Positions 25,836 through 33,690 of a stretch of 64,000 nt of DNA are shown piece after piece. The stretch lies in assembly GCA_024690965.1 (NCBI GenBank), contig JAILOG010000013.1, positions 91,125 through 155,124 of the forward strand, written 5' to 3'. Every line of letters starts with the position of its first letter. The first letter of the stretch is position 1. Source of the stretch: Clostridiales bacterium. Its GTDB lineage: Bacteria > Bacillota > Clostridia > Oscillospirales > Acutalibacteraceae. The translations under genes were made by a program, and so were the position numbers. The notes under the pieces were generated by a model. That model was given only the letters and a program-made list of their open reading frames with translations. It did not search any database and was not told the DNA's origin.

Positions 25836-28304
25836 TTAAGGCTGTTTTTCGGTATCTGTTGTAAGAATTACTGTTTCTTGTGTTTCACCCAGATCGGCGA
25901 GGAGCTTAATCTTTACATCAAAAGTGTTTTCCTTTGACTTCGCGGAGGCTTCTCTGTAAAGAGTAACAGTTACCTCGTCACCGGGTTTATATTTGTCAAG
26001 CTCGGTATAAAGCTCGCTGAAAGAGGATATCTCAACTCCGTTAAACGCTGTTATAAGGTCGTTTGCCTTTGCTTTCGTATTTTTAAACGGGCTGTCTTTG
26101 CTGAAGTCTATAATAAGTATTCCGGGCGGGCAACCATAAGTGGCAGCCAAGGTCTCGGATACTTCTTTTCCCGTTATGCCTATTCTTACACGGTTAGATA
26201 CATAACCCTGTGTAATAAGGTCGTCGCAAATACTTTTTACTGTCGCGCTCGGTATTGCGAAGCCCATGCCTTCATATTCTTCATCAACTATCTTAATTGT
26301 GTTTATACCTATTACCTGACCGTAAAGATTAGCGAGCGGTCCGCCGCTGTTTCCGGGGTTGATTGCCGCGTCGGTCTGAATATAGTTTACATAACTGAAG
26401 GTTGAAACGCTGCGGTTTATCGCGGATATTATACCTCTTGTGATCGAATTTGAATATTCGTTGCCGCCGGGGTTTCCTATCGCAACAACATCTTGCCCTA
26501 CGGATATTTGTGTGCTGTCTGCGAATGTTGCGGCAACAAGGGGTTTGTCAGCTTTTATTTTCAAAACCGCAAGGTCAGTTTTTGTGTCAAACCCCACAGG
26601 CTTCGCTTCGTATTGCTCATCGCCTAACGTTACAAAAACATCATATTCTGTTTTTGAGTCACCGATAACATGGCTGTTTGTTGCGATATATCCGTCGCTT
26701 GTTACAATAATTCCCGTACCTTCGGAGGCAGGACCTTCGGTGACCGTTGTAAGACCTTTTTTGTAGCATACGACTCCCACAACAGAAGGCGAGAGTACCT
26801 CGTAAGCGTGCTGTGCGGAATATTCGCTTGTGTCTATGTTAGGTTGTTGATAGATGTCCAATCCGCTGCTGTTCGGGTTTGTTACCTCGGTGTCGGGATT
26901 TGCAAAAATATTGTCTGTAGAAGAAGTCTCTGTATCTGTTTGCAAAAGATCGGTATCTGTTGTTGTATTGTTATTCGGCGCTGTTGCGGAGCCGGAGATT
27001 GCTTTTATACCGAAATAAATGCCGACAAGCGCCAAACATACTACAACTATCAGAAGCGTTACAATAAGAACGGTTTTGCTCGAATTATTTGGTTTGGTTT
27101 TTATTTTCGCCTGCTTTGTGCGCGGTGCCGTTGGGTTTTGCGGCAAGTTAGTTACATACGTATTTTGCGGCTTGCTATCCGAAATGCCTTTCGGGTTTTC
27201 ATTCAGGGGTGTCTTAGAAAAATCTGTTGGCTTATTAACTGTTTCAGTTGAATTATTCCGACCTTCATATACCTCGTTGTTGACGGACAGCGGTGTAGCG
27301 GCTCTCATCGGCTGCGCGGGTCTGTCAACAGGTCTTTGGGGAATATCCGTACGCCTCGGCATATCCGTTCTTTGAGCGGGCTGAGGCGGCATATTCGGTC
27401 TCAACGGCTGCGCGGGTCTGTCAACAGGTCTTTGTGGAATATCCGTACGCCTCTGCATATCCGCTCTTTGCGCGGGCTGAGGCGGCATATTCGGTCTCAA
27501 CGGCTGAGCAGGTCTGTCAACAGGTCTTTGGGGAATATCCGTACGCCTCGGCATATCCGTTCTTTGTGCGGGCTGAGGCGGCATATTAGGTCTTAACGGC
27601 TGCGCGGGTCTGTCAACAGGTCTTTGAGGGATATCCGCGCGGTTCGGCATGTCACCTCTTTGCGCGGGCTGAGGCGGCATATTCGGTCTCAACGGCTGAG
27701 CAGGTCTGTCAACAGGTCTTTGAGGAATATCCGTACGCCCCGGCATATCCGCTCTTTGCGCGGTCTGAGGCGGCATATTCGGTCTCAACGGCTGAGCGGG
27801 TCTGTCAACAGGTCTTTGTGGGATATCCGTATGGCTCGGCATATCCGCTCTTTGCGTGCTCTGAGGCGGAATATTCGGTCTCAACGGCTGAGCGGGTCTG
27901 TTCACGGGCCTTTGTGGAATATCCGCACGGCTCGGCATATCAGCTCTTTGCGCGGGCTGAGGCGGCATATTGGGCCTCATAGGCTGATCAGGTCTGTTAA
28001 CAGGTCTTTGTGGAATATCCGTATGCCTCGGCATATCAGCTCTTTGCACGGGTTGAGGCGGCATATTGGGCCTTTGAGTTTGTGCAAGAACATCATTATG
28101 CTTATCTGTTTCGTTTTCAAAATAACGCAAGGGTGAATTCGGGTTAGAATCAACGCGAGGATTTTTGTTAGTCGGAGGTGTTCCTCTTTGATATCGCGGA
28201 CGCTCCTGAGCTTCCGGGTTCATCTCTGAGCCGTCTTGTAAATCATCATTTCCGAGGATTCGCTCCTTTTCGTATCCGTTGTTGTCGTTCAAAAAATCTC
28301 TCAA
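25836..28304 (-). CDS. HtrA/DegP-type membrane serine protease with Pro-rich cytosolic repeats
   Basis: 822 residues, about twice the usual HtrA length. Residues 81-336 are eight copies of a 32-residue Pro/Arg/Gln-rich unit (core ADMPRRTDIPQRPVDRPAQP). A membrane helix spans about 411-433, so the whole repeat region should be cytosolic. The outer part is a trypsin-like domain with His (TNSHVIGD), Asp (KTDLAVLKI) and Ser (NPGNSGGPL), then one PDZ domain (VRIGITGKEV to TVTLYREA). HtrA proteases degrade or refold damaged exported proteins. I chose the TTG at 28304 because AAAGGA lies nine bases upstream; an earlier TTG at 28340 overlaps the upstream gene and lacks a site. Last gene of a three-gene unit. 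Confidence 0.9.
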   Translation of the reverse strand: MRDFLNDNNGYEKERILGNDDLQDGSEMNPEAQERPRYQRGTPPTNKNPRVDSNPNSPLRYFENETDKHNDVLAQTQRPNMPPQPVQRADMPRHTDIPQRPVNRPDQPMRPNMPPQPAQRADMPSRADIPQRPVNRPAQPLRPNIPPQSTQRADMPSHTDIPQRPVDRPAQPLRPNMPPQTAQRADMPGRTDIPQRPVDRPAQPLRPNMPPQPAQRGDMPNRADIPQRPVDRPAQPLRPNMPPQPAQRTDMPRRTDIPQRPVDRPAQPLRPNMPPQPAQRADMQRRTDIPQRPVDRPAQPLRPNMPPQPAQRTDMPRRTDIPQRPVDRPAQPMRAATPLSVNNEVYEGRNNSTETVNKPTDFSKTPLNENPKGISDSKPQNTYVTNLPQNPTAPRTKQAKIKTKPNNSSKTVLIVTLLIVVVCLALVGIYFGIKAISGSATAPNNNTTTDTDLLQTDTETSSTDNIFANPDTEVTNPNSSGLDIYQQPNIDTSEYSAQHAYEVLSPSVVGVVCYKKGLTTVTEGPASEGTGIIVTSDGYIATNSHVIGDSKTEYDVFVTLGDEQYEAKPVGFDTKTDLAVLKIKADKPLVAATFADSTQISVGQDVVAIGNPGGNEYSNSITRGIISAINRSVSTFSYVNYIQTDAAINPGNSGGPLANLYGQVIGINTIKIVDEEYEGMGFAIPSATVKSICDDLITQGYVSNRVRIGITGKEVSETLAATYGCPPGILIIDFSKDSPFKNTKAKANDLITAFNGVEISSFSELYTELDKYKPGDEVTVTLYREASAKSKENTFDVKIKLLADLGETQETVILTTDTEKQP
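27297..28064 (-). repeat. Eight tandem 96-bp repeats inside the HtrA gene
   Basis: Exact 96-bp period kept in frame, eight copies with no indel. The inner copies are most alike and the first copies nearest the N-terminus are more diverged, as expected from unequal crossing-over or slippage. Copy number is likely to vary between strains. Confidence 0.9.
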
Positions 28305-28332
28305 GATAATCCATCCTTTCTGTATCTTCAGA

Positions 28333-28887
28333 TTAGTCAATTACATACCAATTATTGTCTATCATCATACATTCCACTTTGGAGACCTGTTTGTCTGAGG
28401 TCATGCTTGAATCTTGCTCATAGTCTATGCGGATATAAAACTCAACCAAAGCGAAAGCGTCAACAATATCCGCATTTTTATAAAGCTCAGACAGTTTATT
28501 TAAGTAGTCGTCATATATATCCGATCCTTTTTCGTATATTTCATAATCAGAAGGCTCTGCCTGAACATAATAAAACGAATATTTACCTGACATAAATTCA
28601 GCGTAGTTATTCAATTCATCTTTCGCGGAAGAATATATGCCGTTAAAATCATAGTCTGTGTTGCCGAGAAGCGTCATACATTCTTTATTCTTAAAAGAAT
28701 ATTTAATGTAAGTGTCGGGATCATTTTGATAATAAGCGTTTGCCCAGGCTTTAACAGTGTTGCTTAGCCCCTGAGTGTTTAACTGCTGTAAAGAAGAATT
28801 ACCGTCTTGTGTGTCAAGATGACCGCGGCATGAGCAAAACAGAAACATAAAACCTAAAGCAAGCATAAAAGAAACGATTTTTTTCAT
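28333..28887 (-). CDS. Probable lipoprotein, paralogue of the upstream gene
   Basis: 184 residues. Lipoprotein-type signal (Lys-rich start, hydrophobic stretch, then FLFCSC near residue 19 as the likely lipidation site). The mature part shows the same pattern as the neighbouring 213-residue protein: an NTVKAWANAYYQND helix, DTDYDFNGIYSSAK against DSDYDYEAEYISTK, and an ending DNNWYVID against DGAWYLVI. A tandem duplication is likely. The fold resembles small extracellular NTF2/DUF4878-like sensors, but I cannot assign it firmly. It starts one base after the upstream stop and lies in the HtrA operon, suggesting a role with that protease. Confidence 0.72.
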   Translation of the reverse strand: MKKIVSFMLALGFMFLFCSCRGHLDTQDGNSSLQQLNTQGLSNTVKAWANAYYQNDPDTYIKYSFKNKECMTLLGNTDYDFNGIYSSAKDELNNYAEFMSGKYSFYYVQAEPSDYEIYEKGSDIYDDYLNKLSELYKNADIVDAFALVEFYIRIDYEQDSSMTSDKQVSKVECMMIDNNWYVID

Positions 28888-28888
28888 A

Positions 28889-29530
28889 TTAAATTACAAG
28901 ATACCAAGCGCCGTCTATTAAAACGCCGTATATCTCCTGTTCCTCCTCTTCTCCCGGAAGCTCATCTGCATTTTCATACTCTACATAAACGGTAACAAGC
29001 GATTTTGAAAAAGCTTCTATTTTTGAGCTGTCGGAGTAGCAGCCTGAAAAATCATTTAAATAGTCAGCGTACTCCTTTGTGTTTTTTGCGTAAATTGAAG
29101 TATTATTTATTTCTACCGTAGTTTTATATTTGCCGTATTCTTTCTCAAGAGAATCCTTCATTTCATCGAATTGAGCCTTTGTTGAAATGTATTCGGCTTC
29201 GTAGTCATAATCGCTGTCTTTAAGGAGCTCTCTTAATGAGCCGTTCATGGTAGAATAGCGCGCGTAAGTGTCTATATCAAACTCATAAGCTGCTGTAACG
29301 CATTTTTTCAGAGTTTCGTCGGGGGATGATGCTGAGGTGAGGTTCTTTATCAACACAACACAAAGAACTATTGCCACAGACAAAACGGCAATAACCGCAA
29401 CGGTAAAAAATGCTTTAGCCGATCCGCTGTTATCATTTTTTTTCGGTTTGTCTGATTCTTGCGTTTTGCTAATTGTTTCAGACTGTGTTTCGTTTTGAGT
29501 TTCATTTTCGGGTATATTATCAAACATCAT
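28889..29530 (-). CDS. Single-pass membrane protein with small extracellular domain, unknown function
   Basis: 213 residues. A polar Glu/Thr/Lys-rich cytosolic segment (1-40), a membrane helix near 41-66 (AFFTVAVIAVLSVAIVLCVVLI), then an extracellular domain of about 145 residues that ends with GVLIDGAWYLVI. It is paralogous to the lipoprotein gene that follows. First gene of the HtrA unit, with GGAGTG seven bases before the first ATG and a promoter at 29564-29592. Function not known; operon position suggests an accessory of the HtrA protease. Confidence 0.72.
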   Translation of the reverse strand: MMFDNIPENETQNETQSETISKTQESDKPKKNDNSGSAKAFFTVAVIAVLSVAIVLCVVLIKNLTSASSPDETLKKCVTAAYEFDIDTYARYSTMNGSLRELLKDSDYDYEAEYISTKAQFDEMKDSLEKEYGKYKTTVEINNTSIYAKNTKEYADYLNDFSGCYSDSSKIEAFSKSLVTVYVEYENADELPGEEEEQEIYGVLIDGAWYLVI

Positions 29531-29563
29531 ATTATCACTCCGAATTTAGTTATCGGTGAAAGG

Positions 29564-29592
29564 ATTATATCACAGTTGACGGTTAAAAACAA
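29564..29592 (-). promoter_or_regulatory. Promoter of the HtrA operon
   Basis: Minus strand: TTGTTT (29587-29592), 17-base spacer, TATAAT (29564-29569) with an upstream TG (extended -10). Confidence 0.75.
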
Positions 29593-29636
29593 TACCCATC
29601 CATTTACCGGAAAAGCAAACGTCAATAAACTGATAT

Positions 29637-31292
29637 TCAGCCTTTAAACAAGGTGATAATACGCTTTATGCCAGCAAATATCATACAACCTATTAAGGTT
29701 AAAAACGTAATTATTCTACTGTATTTCTGCAAATTTGTGCCTTCGTACCACACCTTAACTGTGCCGTTTTTATTTATGTTTTTTACCTGTATAAATCCTT
29801 TTTTTGTTCGTTCAAGCTTAAGGGGCGTTACCGTATTATCTTTGTCTGTCAGAGCGGCAGTATAGCCTTTGTAATAATAAAGCGGTACTGTGTACGAGGC
29901 ATCTTTTGGGTTGTTGTAAAATGTAATCTCCGTTGTGTTTTCTTTTCTTGAATAATCGATTTTATCGCCGTTCTGATTCTCTAAAAAGCCTTGATAATAA
30001 ACATCGCCGTCTTCGGAAAGAGGAATCCATTCTGCGGCGCCCACACTGTTAAATACATCATTTTTATTATAAGATACGGTCGGGTGGATTCCGTATGACC
30101 ATACACATATCGCGCAGAACATCAAAATACACCCTGTAAACAGTATTTTTTGAGTTTTCTTGCTGCGAAAAAGAGATATTGAAATTGTAATAAGAATGGC
30201 TACAAGCGGTGTGGTTATATAGTTGAGGCGCCACGGGAATTGTATTATTTTCAGCGTATCATTCAGAATAAACCACGGAAAAACACAAGTCGTGCAAAAC
30301 GATATTATGCCCACCGTGATCAAAAGAAATTTAAGGGTTTTTCTTGAATGTTCGTTGTTCGTTCTGTAAAATGCGATAAGACCCAGTAATATTGAAAGAG
30401 GGAGGGCGGGTATCCAAGAATAAATACTTATTCCTATTTGTCCCAATCTAAAGGGAAAGGCGTTTTCAGACGGTAATGTCCAGGACCGGGAAAAGTTGAA
30501 TTTATCAGAAAAATATATTTCTAAAAACGGGAAAAAGAACATTGCCCACAAGAGCACAAAAAGGATAGAAATGGTAATTACTTTTATAAAAAAGCCTTTT
30601 TGATGCGCAAGCTTTTTTATGTTTATAAGTGTGATCAACGCCACAAATATAAAAGCCAAAACAGTGCTGAGTATATGCGAATAAGCCGTGCCGAGCATAC
30701 CGATCAGCAATATATGCGGCTTTGAAAAAGATTCTTCAAGCATATTATACAGGCCCAAAATGATAACGATAAGAAACATTAAAGAAACGCTTTCTCCCGA
30801 TGCCGAGCGAAGAAAAAAGCTTGCAATAAAATATTGATAACAGGAAAACAGTATTATTGCCAAATATCTGTAAAGCTTATCTTCAATAAATTTTTTTGTC
30901 AAAACACCAAACAAGGCTACGGTAATAAAATACACCGAAAAAATAAATATATAATATGCCACAGAAAGAGGTACACCCAAATAAACGAGAAAAGCAGGGA
31001 AATACATAAACAAATCGGGATAAAACAGAGGACTTGCGTATCCGTATCCGTTAAGCGCTTCCGGATAAATATTCACGATACCCGCGCCGCCTTTCAGCCC
31101 GTCCGCGATTCCCGTAATGCGTGTAAGGTGATACCTTAAGTCTGAACCTGTAAGGGCAGAGTCACAATTGCCTGTGGCGGCTGCGGAATAAACAGCCGAC
31201 GCCAAAGGGGTGACTATAAGCGATATAATAAGCACACTGATTATTGAAAGCAGTATAAAATGCTTTTCAGCTAAATACTTTAATCGTGCCAA
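29637..31292 (-). CDS. Multispanning membrane protein, PTPS-related/YfhO-like (PF10131-type)
   Basis: 551 residues with about 12 membrane helices and a C-terminal extracellular beta domain (residues about 410-515) before a last helix. The first outer loop contains TGSDLRYHLTRI, matching the DLxxHxxR pattern of the 6-pyruvoyl-tetrahydropterin synthase-related membrane family, a GT-C-like fold. These proteins are thought to handle lipid-linked sugars, but none in this branch has an assigned substrate. Its TTG start is preceded by GGAGG seven bases upstream and lies 46 bases after htpG, so it may be read from the htpG transcript. No functional link to the chaperone is apparent. Confidence 0.68.
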   Translation of the reverse strand: MARLKYLAEKHFILLSIISVLIISLIVTPLASAVYSAAATGNCDSALTGSDLRYHLTRITGIADGLKGGAGIVNIYPEALNGYGYASPLFYPDLFMYFPAFLVYLGVPLSVAYYIFIFSVYFITVALFGVLTKKFIEDKLYRYLAIILFSCYQYFIASFFLRSASGESVSLMFLIVIILGLYNMLEESFSKPHILLIGMLGTAYSHILSTVLAFIFVALITLINIKKLAHQKGFFIKVITISILFVLLWAMFFFPFLEIYFSDKFNFSRSWTLPSENAFPFRLGQIGISIYSWIPALPLSILLGLIAFYRTNNEHSRKTLKFLLITVGIISFCTTCVFPWFILNDTLKIIQFPWRLNYITTPLVAILITISISLFRSKKTQKILFTGCILMFCAICVWSYGIHPTVSYNKNDVFNSVGAAEWIPLSEDGDVYYQGFLENQNGDKIDYSRKENTTEITFYNNPKDASYTVPLYYYKGYTAALTDKDNTVTPLKLERTKKGFIQVKNINKNGTVKVWYEGTNLQKYSRIITFLTLIGCMIFAGIKRIITLFKG

Positions 31293-31338
31293 GCTACAAC
31301 CTCCTTACAGATTAACAAAAATTCCAATTAAATCGCGA

Positions 31339-33222
31339 TTACATAAGCTTACAAACCATATCGCAATATCCAACGGGATCTTCAATCGGGAATCCTGCGA
31401 TAAGCATCGCGTTTTGGTATAGTATTTCGGCTAATTCGGCAGCCTTTTCTTTGTTGCCCGATTTAAACTCACGTTTTAATGCCTCAAATGCATTGCTGTC
31501 TGCATTCAGTTCAAGTATCTTTTGCGCCTTTGGCTTATTTTCCGTATCCGGAAGCATTGAAAAATATTTTTCCGCCTCAAGCGTTATCTGACCGTCTGCG
31601 GATATGCATACGGGATGGGTTTTTAATTTGTCGGATATTACAGCCTTTACTATTTTGTCTTTAAGCGATGAAGTTACAAAATCAAGTAAATCTTTGTTTT
31701 CTTCTTCGAGCTTTTTTGTTTTGTCTTTTTCCTCTTCGGTTTGAAGCTCGGAATTATCGGCAGTTACCGATCTGAATTCTATATCGTTTACTTTGCTTAT
31801 TGTTTGCACTACAAACTCGTCAAATTCCTGCGTAAGATAGAGTATCTCATAATCTTTTTCCTTACAAAGCTCCGTTTGCGGCAGAGAGTCTATTTGCTCA
31901 GTGTTTGAGCCGCATGCGTAGTAAATATATTTTTGCCCGTCTTTCATGCGGCTTATATACTCTTCGGGGGTTACCAACGCTTTTTGAGATGAAGAGTAGA
32001 AAACAAGCAAATCCTGCAAAAAGTCTTTGTGAATACCAAAGTCTGAGCATATACCTACTTTTATCTGTGCGCCGAACAGTTTCCAGAAAGCGCTGTATTT
32101 ATCTCTGTCGTTATCACGCATTTTAATAAGCTCGGATTTTATCTTCTTTTCTATATTTTTTTCCATAAGGGAAAGCTGTCTGTCATGTTGAAGCATTTCT
32201 CTTGATATATTAAGGGATAGGTCGGCGGAGTCTGCAATACCCTTTACAAATCCGAAATAGTCGGGCAAAAGCTGCTCACATTTTTCGGTTATAAGAACAC
32301 CCGCACTGTAAAGCTGCAGGCCTTTTTCATATGCTTTTGTATAATATCCCTGAGGAAGCCTTGAAGGGATGAACATCATCGCTTTGTAGCATACGGTGCC
32401 TTCGGCGTCTATTCTTATAACGGCAAGCGGGTCTTCATAATCAAAAAACTTCTCTTTGTAGTATTGGGCGCAGGCTTTGTCGTCTACCTCTTTTTTGTTT
32501 CTTTGCCAAATGGGAACCATACTGTTTACCGTTTCTGTTTCCGTTACGGCAGTGTATTTCGGTTCTTCACCATCGGGGGCTGTGTTTACGCTCTTTTCGA
32601 TATCCATTTTTATGGGATATCTTATATAGTCCGAATATTTTTTGATAAGGCGCTTTATGTTATAGGTTTCCAGAAATTCACTGTAATTAAAGTCGTCACA
32701 GTCGGGCTTTATATGCATTACTATTTTTGTTCCGCAGGTGTCTTTTTCGGCGGGCTTTACGGTATATCCCGCAACGCCTTTGGATTCCCAAACAAAAGCG
32801 TTTTCGCTGTCATATTTTTTTGTCGTTACGCTCACGCTGTCAGATACCATAAAAGCGCTGTAAAAGCCTACGCCGAATTGACCTATGATATCCGATTTGT
32901 CTTTTTCGCCAAGTTCCTCTTTGAATTTAAAAGAACCGCTTTTTGCGATGGTGCCAAGGTTTTCTTCCAGCTCTTTTTCGCTCATACCCACGCCGTTGTC
33001 TTCTACCGTAAGGGTGCGCGAGGATTTATCAATATATATTCTTATGGCGAGAGGTTTCATACTATCTCTTATTTTTTCGTCAGTAAGAGATAAAAAGTGG
33101 AGTTTGTCAAGGGCGTCGCTCGCGTTTGATATTATTTCCCTTAAAAAGATCTCTTTGTTTGTGTATATGGAGTTTACCATAAGCTCCATAAGCCTTTTGG
33201 ATTCTGCTTTAAATGATTTCAT
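31339..33222 (-). CDS. htpG: Molecular chaperone HtpG (Hsp90)
   Basis: 627 residues, normal length. The N-terminal ATPase domain has EIISNASDALDKL (residues about 28-40), DNGVGMSEKEL and FGVGFYSAFMV, which are the Bergerat-fold motifs. The middle domain has LYSAGVLITEKCEQLLPDYF and LNISREMLQHD with the catalytic-loop Arg. The C-terminal dimerisation part is complete. An ATP-dependent cytosolic chaperone. A perfect 9-bp inverted repeat (33255-33274) lies between it and the DUF1858 gene. I found no CIRCE element. AAGGAAG lies 12 bases before the ATG. Confidence 0.96.
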   Translation of the reverse strand: MKSFKAESKRLMELMVNSIYTNKEIFLREIISNASDALDKLHFLSLTDEKIRDSMKPLAIRIYIDKSSRTLTVEDNGVGMSEKELEENLGTIAKSGSFKFKEELGEKDKSDIIGQFGVGFYSAFMVSDSVSVTTKKYDSENAFVWESKGVAGYTVKPAEKDTCGTKIVMHIKPDCDDFNYSEFLETYNIKRLIKKYSDYIRYPIKMDIEKSVNTAPDGEEPKYTAVTETETVNSMVPIWQRNKKEVDDKACAQYYKEKFFDYEDPLAVIRIDAEGTVCYKAMMFIPSRLPQGYYTKAYEKGLQLYSAGVLITEKCEQLLPDYFGFVKGIADSADLSLNISREMLQHDRQLSLMEKNIEKKIKSELIKMRDNDRDKYSAFWKLFGAQIKVGICSDFGIHKDFLQDLLVFYSSSQKALVTPEEYISRMKDGQKYIYYACGSNTEQIDSLPQTELCKEKDYEILYLTQEFDEFVVQTISKVNDIEFRSVTADNSELQTEEEKDKTKKLEEENKDLLDFVTSSLKDKIVKAVISDKLKTHPVCISADGQITLEAEKYFSMLPDTENKPKAQKILELNADSNAFEALKREFKSGNKEKAAELAEILYQNAMLIAGFPIEDPVGYCDMVCKLM

Positions 33223-33254
33223 TTTAAAAATTTACTTCCTTTTATACAGAAATT

Positions 33255-33274
33255 GCCGCACAACATTGTGCGGC
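33255..33274. other. Perfect 9-bp inverted repeat between DUF1858 gene and htpG
   Basis: GCCGCACAA and TTGTGCGGC with two bases between. There is no T tract on the minus strand, so it may be a weak terminator, an attenuator or an operator for htpG. Confidence 0.5.
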
Positions 33275-33286
33275 TTTAAAAATACA

Positions 33287-33490
33287 TTATTTGCCCGCGA
33301 GATGTTCGTTGATTTTTTTCACCATCGCTTCCGCGTCTACACCGTGTACCGCGCAAGCCTCGGCGAGCGATTCTCCTCTTGCGGAGGGGCAGCCCAGACA
33401 ATGCATTCCCATTTCAAAGAAAAAGGGAGCCGTAGATTCGTCCATATCGAGTATGTCGCCTATAATTGTATCTTTTGTGATTTCAGTCAT
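33287..33490 (-). CDS. DUF1858 small redox-disulfide protein
   Basis: 67 residues. Matches the DUF1858/TIGR03980 family (hybrid-cluster-protein-associated redox disulfide domain): TIIGDILDMD near the start, then GMHCLGCPSARGESLAEAC, where the CxxC pair is the presumed redox site. Function not established, probably thiol redox or metal handling under anaerobiosis. The frame extends upstream, but the ATG at 33490 has GGAGG seven bases before it and matches the family start. Confidence 0.88.
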   Translation of the reverse strand: MTEITKDTIIGDILDMDESTAPFFFEMGMHCLGCPSARGESLAEACAVHGVDAEAMVKKINEHLAGK

Positions 33491-33527
33491 TTTAAATTCC
33501 TCCGAATATATTAATTTACAATTAAAC

Positions 33528-33556
33528 ATTATAATACCCGAAACGCCAAATTGCAA
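33528..33556 (-). promoter_or_regulatory. Promoter of DUF1858 gene (and possibly htpG)
   Basis: Minus strand: TTGCAA (33551-33556), 17-base spacer, TATAAT (33528-33533). Confidence 0.8.
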
Positions 33557-33613
33557 GTATTCACGCCACAAATTTTATTTGACAAACTTAATGACTATTT
33601 TACTTAAAAGGGC

Positions 33614-33642
33614 TTGTATTTTATTTTGAAAGCTTGTATAAT
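33614..33642 (+). promoter_or_regulatory. Promoter of the 33691 gene / CpsCD unit
   Basis: TTGTAT (33614-33619), 17-base spacer, TATAAT (33637-33642), about 48 bases before the ATG. Divergent from the DUF1858 promoter. Confidence 0.78.
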
Positions 33643-33690
33643 TGTATCAACAATGAGATAATGTGAAATTTTAGCTTGGGAGAGTAAAAG

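Noticed and set aside
27297..28064. Possible CRISPR array
   Set aside because: The 96-bp units are similar over their whole length with no unique spacers, and they keep a coding frame.
27336..28136. Arg-rich open frames on the plus strand across 27.3-28.1 kb with repeating RHIRSLRGLR units
   Set aside because: They are the antisense shadow of the in-frame 96-bp repeats of the HtrA gene. No ribosome binding site, and the minus strand encodes a full protease.
33223..33286. CIRCE or similar heat-shock operator before htpG
   Set aside because: The inverted repeat present (GCCGCACAA/TTGTGCGGC) does not match TTAGCACTC-N9-GAGTGCTAA.
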